Notes: generated by a model from the sequence alone, not told the origin. A DNA stretch of 64,000 nucleotides from Diphasiastrum complanatum (GCA_029204225.1 CM055105.1:11052806-11116805); one strand, 5' to 3'. Shown: positions 11,568 to 25,070, numbered from the stretch's first letter. Translations and numbers: made by a program.

Positions 11568-14340
11568 TGCAGAAGCAACAAGGCGCGGAGTGGACCATGA
11601 AGTATCCTTTGGCTTAGGGAGCCCTGATACCTGTGCGGAATCGATCAAATCTGGAGATCGGGGAGCTCAACACAAAGTGCATCAAGGACAAATCAGGAGC
11701 TCAAAGGAGTTCCAGTGTCAGAAGTCAGAAGCGACAGGGGCGAACATCTCACAGAAAGGCCTTTGTCACCAGTCAATAAGGTTCTTGGGTTTTACGAATG
11801 CAATATAAAATCTACGCTTTTCCCAGACAAAGTGATATTTTCAAAGTTAAGTAATTTTTCAATACAAAGAGCTGAGCCTCCGACTTGTGGCGTGCCAGCT
11901 TCAATGTTAATAAAAAGTGGCCAGTAAATTGAGTACTGTGCCAAGTAGCTCAAATGTATAGTTAATTTTTGGGAGACACCTTCACTTTAACCTGACATCT
12001 GATGAGGACATCAGATTTTATAAAGGTCGGGTGGATGTCGTAAAGTTACGCCTACAAGCTTTACTTCCGGCGCCGGCGGCGCCAACATTGTCCCCGGCGC
12101 CAGCAGCACCCCAGCCGCTCCCGGCGCCACTGTGACCAGAATACAGCCGGCGCCAAGTCCCTATGGCTGAAAATCTTTGATCGGTTTTAGCGAAGTCCAG
12201 AGAGCTCAGATCGATGTGCAATCGCCTCACACGATCTAGGCATGATTAAAGGAAGCTCAGTAAACTCTAGAGACAGAGAAAACGTGCTTTTACCAGCCTG
12301 GGTAGAGTACTTGGTATGAGGGGAGGTGGCGAATCCCACCAAAAGTATAGGGGAGTGCGGGTTGCGACTCAGGGCGAGCTCCAACCAAGTGTCAGCCTCC
12401 CTTGCTGGAATGTTGTCCTGGCACTTGCCTTGGCACGCCAGCGCCCCGGAGACTCGGGTCGGTCACACACTCGAAATGTAACCTTCTCAGATTTATCAAT
12501 AAAGTGGCATTTTCCTCAAGCTGACTCTGATCACCTTCTGGGTTTCAGTGTTCGGTAAAAGCGCCAGTTGTAAGGCCGCTTAAGACTTTTTAATTTGGCA
12601 CATAGCCGAGGGTCGTATCCCGGGACGCCGGCGGTATGCCGTCGGGACCGTTCGGTCCGTGGCGCCAGCGGTATGCTGTCGGGACCATTTGGTCCAGGAA
12701 GTGGTTGTCTCCATATCTGTCGCGGCTTGTGGTTCTGAGTGTTCCTTGCATGAACGTGAATGGGCTAAGCTCTCGGGGAACGGGCTCTAACCTGTCGGCT
12801 GAGTTGGATGGCTTGCTCGGGTGGAAGTTACCTGTTTATGGCTGTCCAGTCTGGCGTGGCGCCAGGTTGGCTTCCAGCGCTCGTGACGAATCTTTCGGTT
12901 GGTTAAGTCTGATGTAAGTCAAACCACATGCTTGGAATGGATGTTGCTCGTTTGTAAGGAAGCTTCGAGTTGGTTATGTTTGATGTATGTCGGGCGACTT
13001 GCTAGGAGGAGAGTCACCCACATCGGGACCCCCGATCTGGCACGGCGCCAGGTTGGATCTCAATGCTGGTTTCTGAACTTCCAGCTGCTTAAGTTTGATC
13101 GTTGTTGGCGAGCTGGCTGCTTGTATGTCAAGTGGGTTTGGACGGCAAGGGTTGAAGGCTGGGAAGCTAAGTCGTGGCTCCCGGCTCCCTTTGGGATGCC
13201 TGCGCTACATGTGGTATCAGAGCCGACTGGCCCGTCAGCTATGTGGATCTCACGGGGATGGCCATTGTTTGGGGTTCATCGGGACGATCGTTGTGCAAGG
13301 TGCTGCCCACGGTGTAAGCACGGGTGCGTCCACGTTGGGGGTGGTCGGCAAAACGGGGGCTTGATGAGTCAAGGTGCTCCCCTTGAGGCGTAAGCGCGGT
13401 CAGTTTCCGCGGCTCGGGCCTGGCGCCGTCTGCACGTAGGACAGATGAGGCAATGCGCTGCCATTAGGCACGGTCTGTGCCCTGTGGGGTGCGGGGTGAC
13501 ATATTCGCGATAGCCACCGTTCGTTTAGCTATAAGGGCTATCGACCAAATTTGGTGGGGGCGTTACTGAGGCGACGTGCTGCCTAACGGTGAAAGCACGG
13601 GTGCGTCCACGATTGGGGTGGTATGCGGTCGATCGTTTAGCTATAAGGGCTATCGACTAGATTTGGTGGGGGCGTCACTGAGGCAATGTGCTGTTCAACG
13701 GTGAAAGCACGGGGTCGTCCACGGGGGTGGTATGTTCAAGGATAGCTGCCGATCGTTTAGCTATAAGGGCTATCGAGCAAAAAGTGGTGGGGCGTGACCG
13801 AGGCAATGTGCTGCTTAATGGTGAAAGCACGGATAGTTGGAGGGGTGTTCTCTGTGGGCTGGTCCTGTGATCCCTCTGTATGGGCGCGGCCAGGCAAAGG
13901 TCCTTTGGCAGGACTATCTCAAAGGGGGACCTTGTCTTTGTTACCTGTTAGTGAACCTGCCTGAGTGTCTTGCTTGCATGTATTCGTGGTGAGGTTTGCA
14001 TGATTGCTTGTGATACAAGGAGCTGATGGCTTGAGAAGGGACCTTTCTTTTGAAGGCTGACGCCATCAAACAAAGAGGACTACAGAATATGGGGGCGGAT
14101 TCGCAGTTCAAGTACTCGCACGTGAACGGCAACGAAACGACTGCATGTTTGCAAGGATGGATGGCTAGCCTATTTCTTGGGCTACTTTCGTTTGCGACGA
14201 CGCCCACCAAACGCAAGCAGGAAGTCAAAAGTTGGAAAGAGCAATTTCAAGGGAGATCTTCTATGGAGCAGTTGGTCTTCATTTGGGATGGCTACCTTCG
14301 GAACTGAAACTCACTGAAATGACAAGGAGAGAAATCAAGG
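11568..14340 (+). mobile_element. Array unit E
   Basis: LTR 11568-13209, PBS 13212-13224. It has several differences from units A-D, among them an altered spot near 11798-11806, an A-to-C change near 12375, a G-to-C change near 12527 and changes near 12928 and 12977. One A is lost near 14150 in its internal part. Confidence 0.75.
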
Positions 14341-17115
14341 TGCAGAAGCAACAAGGCGCGGAGTGGACCATGAAGTATCCTTTGGCTTAGGGAGCCCTGA
14401 TACCTGTGCGGAATCGATCAAATCTGGAGATCGGGGAGCTCAACACAAAGTGCATCAAGGACAAATCAGGAGCTCAAAGGAGTTCCAGTGTCAGAAGTCA
14501 GAAGCGACAGGGGCGAACATCTCACAGAAAGGCCTTTGTCACCAGTCAATAAGGTTCTTGGGTTTTACGAATGCAATATAAAATCTACGCGTTTTCCCAG
14601 ACAAAGTGATATTTTCAAAGTTAAGTAATTTTTCAATACAAAGAGCTGAGCCTCCGACTTGTGGCGTGCCAGCTTCAATGTTAATAAAAAGTGGCCAGTA
14701 AATTGAGTACTGTGCCAAGTAGCTCAAATGTATAGTTAATTTTTGGGAGACACCTTCACTTTAACCTGACATCTGATGAGGACATCAGATTTTATAAAGG
14801 TCGGGTGGATGTCGTAAAGTTACGCCTACAAGCTTTACTTCCGGCGCCGGCGGCGCCAACATTGTCCCCGGCGCCAGCAGCACCCCAGCCGCTCCCGGCG
14901 CCACTGTGACCAGAATACAGCCGGCGCCAAGTCCCTATGGCTGAAAACCTTTGATCGGTTTTAGCGAAGTCCAGAGAGCTCAGATCGATGTGCAATCGCC
15001 TCACACGATCTAGGCATGATTAAAGGAAGCTCAGTAAACTCTAGAGACAGAGAAAACGTGCTTTTACCAGCCTGGGTAGAGTACTTGGTATGAGGGGAGG
15101 TGGCGAATCCCACCAAAAGTATAGGGGAGTGCGGGTTGCGACTCAGGGCGAGCTCCAACCAAGTGTCAGCCTCCCTTGCTGGAATGTTGTCCTGGCACTT
15201 GCCTTGGCACGCCAGCGCCCCGGAGACTCGGGTCGGTCACACACTCGAAATGTAACCTTCTCAGATTTATCAATAAAGTGGCATTTTCCTCAAGCTGACT
15301 GTGATCACCTTCTGGGTTTCAGTGTTCGGTAAAAGCGCCAGTTGTAAGGCCGCTTAAGACTTTTTAATTTGGCACATAGCCGAGGGTCGTATCCCGGGAC
15401 GCCGGCGGTATGCCGTCGGGACCGTTCGGTCCGTGGCGCCAGCGGTATGCTGTCGGGACCATTTGGTCCAGGAAGTGGTTGTCTCCATATCTGTCGCGGC
15501 TTGTGGTTCTGAGTGTTCCTTGCATGAACGTGAATGGGCTAAGCTCTCGGGGAACGGGCTCTAACCTGTCGGCTGAGTTGGATGGCTTGCTCGGGTGGAA
15601 GTTACCTGTTTATGGCTGTCCAGTCTGGCGTGGCGCCAGGTTGGCTTCCAGCGCTCGTGACGAATCTTTCGGTTGGTTAAGTCTGATGTAAGTCAAACCA
15701 CATGCTTGGAATGGATGTTGCTCGTTTGTAAGGAAGCTTCGAGTTGGTTATGTTTGATGTATGTCGGGCGACTTGCTAGGAGGAGAGTCACCCACATCGG
15801 GACCCCCGATCTGGCACGGCGCCAGGTTGGATCTCAATGCTGGTTTCTAAACTTCCAGCTGCTTAAGTTTGATCGTTGTTGGCGAGCTGGCTGCTTGTAT
15901 GTCAAGTGGGTTTGGACGGCAAGGGTTGAAGGCTGGGAAGCTAAGTCGTGGCTCCCGGCTCCGTTTGGGATGCCTGCGCTACATGTGGTATCAGAGCCGA
16001 CTGGCCCGTCAGCTATGTGGATCTCACGGGGATGGCCATTGTTTGGGGTTCATCGGGACGATCGTTGTGCAAGGTGCTGCCCACGGTGTAAGCACGGGTG
16101 CGTCCACGTTGGGGGTGGTCGGCAAAACGGGGGCTTGATGAGTCAAGGTGCTCCCCTTGAGGCGTAAGCGCGGTCAGTTTCCGCGGCTCGGGCCTGGCGC
16201 CGTCTGCACGTAGGACAGATGAGGCAATGCACTGCCATTAGGCACGGTCTGTGCCCTGTGGGGTGCGGGGTGACATATTCGCGATAGCCACCGTTCGTTT
16301 AGCTATAAGGGCTATCGACCAAATTTGGTGGGGGCGTTACTGAGGCGACGTGCTGCCTAACGGTGAAAGCACGGGTGCGTCCACGATTGGGGTGGTATGC
16401 GGTCGATCGTTTAGCTATAAGGGCTATCGACTAGATTTGGTGGGGGCGTCACTGAGGCAATGTGCTGTTCAACGGTGAAAGCACGGGGTCGTCCACGGGG
16501 GTGAAATGTTCAAGGATAGCTTTCGATCGTTTAGCTATAAGGGCTATCGAGCAAAAAGTGGTGGGGCGTGACCGAGGCAATGTGCTGCTTAATGGTGAAA
16601 GCAGGGATAGTTGGAGGGGTGTTCTCTGTGGGCTGGTCCTGTGATCCCTCTGTATGGGCGCGGCCAGGCAAAGGTCCTTTGGCAGGACTATCTCAAAGGG
16701 GGACCTTGTCTTTGTTACCTGTTAGTGAACCTGCCTGAGTGTCTTGCTTGCATGTATTCGTGGTGAGGTTTGCATGATTGCTTGTGATACAAGGAGCTGA
16801 TGGCTTGAGAAGGGACCTTTCTTTTGAAGGCTGACGCCATCAAACAAAGAGGACTACAGAATATGGGGGCGGATTCGCAGTTCAAGTACTCGCACGTGAA
16901 CGGCAACGAAACGACTGCATGTTTGCAAAGGATGGATGGCTAGCCTATTTCTTGGGCTACTTTCGTTTGCGACGACGCCCACCAAACGCAAGCAGGAAGT
17001 CAAAAGTTGGAAAGAGCAATTTCAAGGGAGATCTTCTATGGAGCAGTTGGTCTTCATTTGGGATGGCTACCTTCGGAACTGAAACTCACTGAAATGACAA
17101 GGAGAGAAATCAAGG
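14341..17115 (+). mobile_element. Array unit F
   Basis: LTR 14341-15983, PBS 15986-15998. It shares the unit E markers and adds more, including an extra G near 14590 and a cluster of changes at 16503-16605. It is the most diverged complete unit and the last one before the array changes type. Confidence 0.75.
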
Positions 17116-17826
17116 TGCAGAAGCAACAAGGCGCGGAGTGGACCATGAAGTATCCTTTGGCTTAGGGAGCCCTGATACCTGTGCGGAATCGATCAAATCT
17201 GGAGATCGGGGAGCTCAACACAAAGTGCATCAAGGACAAATCAGGAGCTCAAAGGAGTTCCAGTGTCAGAAGTCAGAAGCGACAGGGGCGAACATCTCAC
17301 AGAAAGGCCTTTGTCACCAGTCAATAAGGTTCTTGGGTTTTACGAATGCAATATAAAATCTACGCTTTTCCCAGACAAAGTGATATTTTCAAAGTTAAGT
17401 AATTTTTCAATACAAAGAGCTGAGCCTCCGACTTGTGGCGTGCCAGCTTCAATGTTAATAAAAAGTGGCCAGTAAATTGAGTACTGTGCCAAGTAGCTCA
17501 AATGTATAGTTAATTTTTGGGAGACACCTTCACTTTAACCTGACATCTGATGAGGACATCAGATTTTATAAAGGTCGGGTGGATGTCGTAAAGTTACGCC
17601 TACAAGCTTTACTTCCGGCGCCGGCGGCGCCAACATTGTCCCCGGCGCCAGCAGCACCCCAGCCGCTCCCGGCGCCACTGTGACCAGAATACAGCCGGCG
17701 CCAAGTCCCTATGGCTGAAAATCTTTGATCGGTTTTAGCGAAGTCCAGAGAGCTCAGATCGATGTGCAATCGCCTCACACGATCTAGGCATGATTAAAGG
17801 AAGCTCAGTAAACTCTAGAGACAGAG
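17116..17826 (+). mobile_element. Truncated LTR at the end of the homogeneous array
   Basis: The LTR follows the unit consensus for about 711 bp, through the TATA box and the GGCGCC cluster. It then switches inside ACAGAGA to sequence matching the internal domain of the diverged units (GATGGCTAGCC phrase). It has no poly(A) signal, U5 or PBS. The short shared GATGG at the switch suggests joining by microhomology. Confidence 0.7.
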
Positions 17827-18188
17827 ATGGCTAGCCTGTTTCATTTGCGGTGACGCCCACCAGCCCCAAGCAGGAAGTCAAAAGTTGGAAAGAGCAATTT
17901 CAAGGGAGATGTACACTCCTTGTTTTGACTGATGGAATTGTTAAAGTCAAGTTTTGCGCGTCGGACATGCGCTTCAAACGAACGCGAAGAGATAGTTCTC
18001 GTATGCGGATCAAACTGTTGCGACCCCTTGGCTCTCCACGAGGTCAGTGGTTACATTTGGATTGATTTAAAGACAGCTACTTCGAGCTAAGTGAGAGGTC
18101 CATTGCGGCGTACTCAATCTTTGCCTACCTCAAAGAGCCAAAAATGAAAAGTATAAAGATCAGGCTGGGACAAGGAGAGAAATCAAGG

Positions 18189-20712
18189 TGCATAAGCAAC
18201 AAGGCGCGGAGTGGACCATAAAGTGGGCACTCAAACGACAAATCCTTTGGCTCAAGGAGCCCTGATATCTGTGCAGAACTGATCAAATCTGGAGCTCGGG
18301 AAGCTCAACACAAAGTGCGTCAAGGACAAATCAGGAGCTCAAAGGAGTTCCAAAGTCAAAAGTCAGAAGCGACGGGGGCAAACATTTCACAGAAAGGCCT
18401 CTGTCACCAGTTAATAAGGTTCTTGGGTTTTACGTAAGCGATATATAATCTACGCTTTTCCCAGACAAAGTTATATTTTCAAGTTAAGTATTTTTTAGTA
18501 CAAAGAGCTGAGCCTCCGACTTGTGGTGTGCTAGGTTCAATGTTAATAAAAAGCGTCCAATAAATTGAGTACTGTGCCAAGTAGCTCAAATGTATAGTTA
18601 ATTTTGATTGGGAGACACCTTTACATTAATTTGACATCTGGAGAGGACATCAGATTTTATAAAGGTGGGGTGGATGCTATAAACTTACCTTTACAAGCTT
18701 TACTTCCGGCGCCAGCAGCACCCCTGCTGCGCCCGGGGCTACTGGCGTCGGCGCCGCTTCCGGCGCCACTGTGACCAGAATCCAGCCGGCGCCAAGTTCC
18801 TATGGCTGAAAGTCTTTGACCGGTCCTAGCGAAGTTGAGAGAGCTCAGATCGATGTGCAGTCACCTCACACGACCCAGGCATGATTCAAGGGATCAATAA
18901 ATTCTAGAGAGAGAAAACGTGCTTTCCCAGTCTGAGTAGAGTACTTGGTATGAGGGGAGGTGGCGAATCCCACCAATACTATAGGGGAGTGCGGGTTGCG
19001 CCTCAGCGCGAGCTCCGACCAAGTCTCAGCCTCCCTGGCTGGAATGTTGTCCTGGCGCTCGCCTTGGCATGCCAGCGCCCCGGAGACTATGGTCGGTCAC
19101 AGACTTGAAATGTAACCTTCTCAAATTTATCAATAAAGTGGGATTCTTCTCAAACTGACTCTGACTACCTTCTGGGTTTCAGTGTTCGGTAAAAGCGCAA
19201 GTTGTGAGGCCGCTTCAAACTTTTTAGTTTGGCACATGGCTGAGGGTCGTATCCCCGGACGCCATCGGTATGCCGTCGGGACCATTCGTTTCGCGGCGCT
19301 AGCGGTATGCTGTCGAGACTATTTGGTCCAGGAACTGGTTGTCTCCATATCTGTCATGGCTTGTGGTTCCGAGTGTTCCTTGCATGAACGTGAATGGGTT
19401 AAGCTCTTGGGGAACGGGCTCTAACATGTCGGCAGAGTTGGATGGCTTGCTTGGGTGGAAGTTACCTGTTTATGGCTGTCCCGTCTGGCGTGGCGCCAGG
19501 TTGGCTTCCAGCGCACGTGACGAAGCTTACATATGGTTAAGTCCGATGTGAGTCAGACCAGTTTCTTGGAATGGATGTTACTCGTTTGTAACGATTTGGT
19601 TATGTTTGATGTATGTCGGGCGGCTTGCTTGGAGGGAAGTCACCCACATCGGGACCCCCGATCTGGCATGGCGCCAGGTTGGATCTCAATGGTGGTTTCT
19701 GAACTTCCAGTTGGTTAAGTCCAATCATTGTTGGCTGCTTGTATGTCAAGTGGGTTGGACGACAAGAGTTGAAGGCTGCAAAGCTAAGTCGCGGTTCTCG
19801 GGTGCGTCCACGATTGGGTTGGTATGATGTCGATCGTTTAGCTATAAGGGCTATCGACTAGATTTGGTGGGGGCGTTACTGAGGCAATGTGCTGCCTAAC
19901 GGTGAAAGCACGGGTGCGTCCACGGGGGTGGTATATTCGAGGATAGCTGTCGATCGTTTAGCTATAAGGGCTATCGACCAAAAGGTGGTGGGACGTGACT
20001 AAGGCAATGTGCTGCTTGATGGTGAAAGCACGGATAGTTGAATGGGTGTTCTCTGTGGGCTGCTTCTGTGATCGATCTGTATGGGCGCGGCCAGGCAAAG
20101 GTCCTTTGGCAGGACTATCTCAAAGGGGTACCTTGTCATTGTTACCTGTTAGTAAACATGCCCGAGTGTCTTGCTTGCACGTATTCGTGGTGAGTCTTAG
20201 TACTCGTGCTTTGCCTGGTTTGCATGATTGCTTGTGATACAAGGAGCTGATGGCTCGAGAAGGAACCTTTCTTTTGAAGGCTGACACCATCAAACAAAGA
20301 GGACTACAGATTGTGTGGGGCGGATTCATAGTTCAAGTACTCGCACGTGAACGTCAACGAAACGACTGCATGTTTGCAAAGGATGGATGGCAAGCAGGAA
20401 GTCAAAAGTCGGAAATTGCAATTTCAAGGGAGATGTACACTCCTTGTTTTGACTGATGGAATTGTGAAAGTCAAGTTTTGCGGGACGGACATTGCGCTTC
20501 AAACGAACGCCAAGAGATAGTTCTCGTATGCGGATCAAATTTGTGCGACCCCTTGGCTCTCCACGAGGTCAATGGTTACATTTGGATTGATTCAAAGACA
20601 ACTACTTCGAGCTAAGTGAGAGGTGCATTGCGGCGTACTCAATCCTTGCCTTCCTCAAAGAGCCAAAAATGAAAAGTATCAAGATCAAGCTGGGACAAGG
20701 AGAGAAAACAAG
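18189..20712 (+). mobile_element. Diverged unit V1
   Basis: The LTR-like part begins at a TGCATAAGC after the purine tract at 18170-18188 and runs to the PBS-deletion join near 19800. The shortened minisatellite (cores at 19837 and 19957) and about 650 bp of internal sequence follow. TATA at about 18656 and AATAAA near 19131 are kept. Confidence 0.65.
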
Positions 20713-23057
20713 GTGCATAAGCAATAAGGCGCGGAGTGGACCATAAAGTGGGCAATCAAACGACAAATCCTTTGGCTCAGGGAGCCCTGATACCTGTGCA
20801 GAACTGATCAAATATGGAGCTCGGGAAGCTCAACACAAAGTGCGTCAAGGACAAATCAGGAGCTCAAAGGAGTTCCAAAGTCAAAAGTTAGAAGCGACGG
20901 GGGCGAACATTTCACAGAAAGGCCTCTGTCACCAATTAATAAGGTTTTTGGGTTTTACGTAAGCGATATAAAATCTACCGTTTTCCCAGACAAAGTGATA
21001 TTTTCAGGTTAAGTATTTTTCAGTACAAAGAGCTGAGCCTCCGACTTGTGTTGTGCCAGCTTCAATGTTAATAAAAAGCGGCCAGTAAATTGAGTACTGT
21101 GCCAAGTAGCTCAAATGTATAGTTAATTTTGATTGGGAGACACCTTTACATTAATCTGACATCTGAAGGTCCAGAGAGCTCAGATCGATGTGCAATCACC
21201 TCACACGATATAGGCATAATTAAAGGGATCAATAAATTCTAGACAGAGAAAACGTGCTTTACCAGCCTGGGTAGAGTACTTGGTATGAGGGGAGGTGGCG
21301 AATCCCACCAACACTATAGGGGAGTGCGGGTAAAGCCTCAGCGCGAGCTCCGACCAAGTCTCAGCCTCTCTGGCTGGAATGTTGTCCTGGCGCTCACCTT
21401 GGCATGCTAGTGCCGCGGAGACTAGGGTCGGTCACACACTTGAAATGTAACCTTCTCAGATTTATCAATAAAGTGGGATTCTTCTCAAACTGACTCTGAC
21501 TACCTTCTCGGTTTCAGTGTTCGGTAAAAGTGCCAGTTGTGAGGCCGCTTCAAACTTTTTAGTTTGGCACATAGCTGAGCGTCGTATCACGGGACGTCAT
21601 CGGTATGCCGTCGGGACCATTCGGTCCGCGACGCCAGCGGTATGCTGTCGGGACCATTTGGTCCAAGAACTGGTTGTCTCCATATCTGTTGCGGCTTGTG
21701 GTTTCGAGTGTTCCTTGCATGAACGTGAATGGGTTAAGCTCTTGGGGAACGGGCTCTAACATGTCGGCTGAGTTGGATGGCTTGCTTGGGTGGAAGTTAC
21801 CTGTTTATGGCTGTCCAGTCTGGCGTGGCGCCAGGTTGGCTTCTAGCGCTCGTGACAAAGCTTCCAGATGGTTAAGTTCGATGTGTGTCAGACCAGTTTA
21901 TTGGAATGGATGTTACTCGTTTGTAACGAGTTGGTTTAGTTTGATGTATGTCGGGCGGCTTGCTTGGAGGGAAGTCACCCACATCGGGACCCCCGATCTG
22001 GCATGGCGCCAGGTTGGATCTCAATGTTGGTTTCTGAACTTCCAGTTGGTTAAGTCCGATCGTTGTTGGCTGCTTGTATGTCAAGTGGGTTTGGATGGCA
22101 AGAGTTGAAGGCTGGAAAGCCAAGTCGCGGTTCCCGGGTGTGTCCACAATTGGGTTGGTATGCTGTCGATCGTTTAGCTATAAGGGCTATCGACTAGATT
22201 TGGTGCTAACGGTGAAAGCACAGGTGCGTCCACGGGGGTGGTATATTCGAGGATAGCTGTCGATCATTTAGCTATAAGTTCTATCGACCAGAAGGTGGTG
22301 GGACGTGACTGAGGCAATGTGCTGCTTGATGGTGAAAGCACGGATAGTTGAATGGGTGTTCTCTGTGGGCTGATTCTATGATCGATCTGTATGGGCGCGG
22401 CCAGGCAAAGGTCCTTTGGCAGGACTATCTCAAAGGGGGACCTTGTCTTTGTTACCTGTTAGTACACATGCCCGAGTGTCTTGCTTGCACGTATTCGTGG
22501 TGAGTCTAGTACTCGTGCTTTGCCTGGTTTGCATGATTGCTTGTGATACAGAGCTGATGGCTCGAGAAAAAATTTTTCTTTTGAAGGCTGACACCATCAA
22601 ACAAAGAGGACTACAGATTGTGTGGGGCGGATTCGCAGTTCAAGTACTCGCACATGAACGACAACGAAACGATTGCATGTTTGCAAAGGATGGATGGCTA
22701 GCCTGTTTCATTTGCGGCGACGCCCACCAGCCGCAAGCAGGAAGTCAAATTTTGGAAAGAGCAATTTCAAGGGAGATGTACACTCCTTGTTTTAACTGAT
22801 GGAATTGTGAAAGTCAAGTTTTGCGCGACGGACATTGCGCTTCAAATGAACACGAAGAGATAGTTCTCGTATGCGGATCAAACTGGTGCGACCCCTTGGC
22901 TCTCCACGAGGTCAATGGTTACATTTGGATTTGGTTCAAAGACAGCTACTTCGAGCTAAGTGATAGGTGCATTGCAGCGTACTCAATCTTTGCCTACCTC
23001 AAAGAGCCAAAAATGAAAAGTATCAAGATCACGCTGGGACAAGGAGAGAAATCAAGG
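20713..23057 (+). mobile_element. Diverged unit V2
   Basis: Same layout as V1. Its LTR-like part lacks the TATA box and the GGCGCC cluster: the sequence goes from ACATCTGAAG (about 21166) straight to the region equivalent to 1095 in unit A. The promoter is therefore deleted. The PBS-deletion join is near 22136. Confidence 0.65.
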
Positions 23058-25070
23058 TGCATAAGCAACAAGGCGCGGAGTGGACCATAAAGTGGGCAAT
23101 CAAATGACAAATCCTTTGGCTCAGGGAGCCCTGATACCTGTGTAGAACTGATCAAATCTGGAGCTCAGGAAGCTCAACACAAAGTGCGTCAAGGACAAAT
23201 GAGGAGCTCAAAGGAGTTCCAAAGTCGAAATTCAGAAGCGACGGGGGCGAACATTTCACAGAAAGGCCTCTGTTACTAGTTAATAAGGTTTTTGGGTTTT
23301 ACGTAAGCGATATGAAATCTACGCTTTTCCCAGACAAAGTGATATTTTCACGTTAAGTATTTTTCAGTACAAAGAGTTGAGCCTCCGGCTTGTGGTGTGC
23401 CAACTTCAATGTTAATAAAAAGCGGCCAGTAAATTGAGTACTGTGCCAAGTAGCTCAAATGTATAGTTAATTTTGATTGGGAGACACCTTTACATTAATC
23501 TGACATCTGAAGTGGACATCAGATTTTATAAAGGTGGGGTGGATGCTGTAAACTTAACTTAACAAGCTTTACTTCCGGCGCCAGCATTAGCCCCGGCGCC
23601 AGCAGCACCCCTGCTGCGCCCTGCGCCACTGGCGTCGGCGCCGCTCCCGGCGCCACTGTGACGAGAATCCAGCCGGCGCCAAGTTCCTATGGCTGAAAGT
23701 CTTTGACCGGTCCTAGCGAAGTGCAGAGAGCTCAGATCGATGTGCAATCACCTCACGCGATCTAGGCATGATTAAAGGGATCAATAAATTCTAGAGAGAG
23801 AAAATGTGCTTTACCAGCCTGGGTAGAGTACATGGTATGAGGGGAGGTGGCGAATACCACCAATACCATAGGGGAGTGCGGGTTGCGCCTCAGCGCGAGC
23901 TCCGACCAAGTCTCAGCCTCCCTGACTAGAATGTTGTCCTGGCGCTTGCCTTGGCATGCCAGCGCCCCGGAGACTGGGGTCAGTCACACACTTGAAATGT
24001 AACCTTCTCAGATTTATCAATAAAGTGGGATTCTTCTCAAACTGACTCTGACTACCTTCTGGTTTTCAGTGTTCGGTAAAGGCCCCAATTGTGAGGCCGC
24101 TTCAAACTTTTTAGTTTGGCACATAGTTGAGGGTCGTATCCTAGGACGCCATCGGTATGCCGTCGGGACCATTCGGTCCGCGGCGCCAACGGTATGCTGT
24201 CGGGACCATTTGGTCCAGGAACTGGTTGTCTCCATATCTGTCGCGGCTTGTAATTCCGAGTGTTCCTTGCTTGAACGTGAATGGGTTAAGCTCTTGGGGA
24301 ACGGGCTCTAACATATCGGCTGAGTTGGATGGCTTGCTTGGGTGGAAGTTACCTGTTTATGGCTGTCCAGTATGGCGTGGCGCCAGGTTGGCTTCCAGCG
24401 CTCGTGACAAAGCTTCTTGATGGTTAAGTCTGATGTGAGTCAGACCAGTTTCTTGGAATTGATGTTACTCGTTTGTAACGAGTTGGTTAAGTTTGATGTA
24501 TGTCGGGCGGCTTGCTTGGAGGGAAGTCACCCACATCGGGACCCCTGATCTGGCATGGCGCCAGGTTGGATCTCAATGTTGGTTTCTGAACGTCCAGTTG
24601 GTTAAGTCCGATCGTTGTTGGCTGCTTGTATGTCAAGTGGGTTTGGACGGCAAGAGTTGAAGGTTGGAAAGCTAAGTCGTGGTTACCGGGTGCGTCCACG
24701 TTTGGGTTGGTATGCTGTCGATCGTTTAGCTATAAGGGCTATCGACTAGATTTGGTGTGGGCGTTACTGAGGCAATGTGCTGCCTAACGGTGAAAGCACG
24801 GGTGCGTCCACGGGGTTGGTATATTCGAGAATAGATGTCGATCATTTAGGTATAAGGGCTATCGACCAAAAGGTGGTGGGACGTGACTGAGGCAATGTTG
24901 TGCTTGATGGTGAAAGCACGGATAGTTGAATGGGTGTTCTCTGAGGGCTGATTCTGTGATCGATCTGTATGGGCGCGGCCAGGCAAAGGTCCTTTGGCAG
25001 GACTATCTCAAAGGGGGACCTTGTCTATGTTACCTGTTAGTAAACATGCCTGAGTGTCTTGCTTGCACAA
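23058..25070 (+). mobile_element. Diverged unit V3
   Basis: It keeps TATA (near 23526) and GGCGCC sites (23578-23680). The PBS-deletion join is near 24686. Its internal part is cut at about 25068, where GCTTGCAC joins directly to LTR sequence and removes the purine tract and LTR start of the next unit. Confidence 0.65.

Larger units (their letters stand above)
1..17826 (+). repeat. Tandem array of a 2,774-bp LTR-retroelement unit
   Basis: The same 2,774-bp sequence repeats head to tail about 6.4 times and continues past the left edge; fixed landmarks recur at 71, 2845, 5619, 8393, 11167, 13941 and 16715. Copies differ by only scattered substitutions, so amplification or homogenisation is recent. 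Each period holds a TATA box, a poly(A) signal, a PBS complementary to the 3' end of plant initiator tRNA-Met, and a purine tract, in the order expected if consecutive retroelements share single LTRs (LTR-internal-LTR-internal). No unit encodes a recognisable protein: the short frames inside it are chance frames repeated with the unit. I infer a non-autonomous LTR element (LARD/TRIM-like) turned into a macrosatellite. The periodicity is certain; the LTR reading rests on the PBS, on copy comparison and on signal order. Confidence 0.93.
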
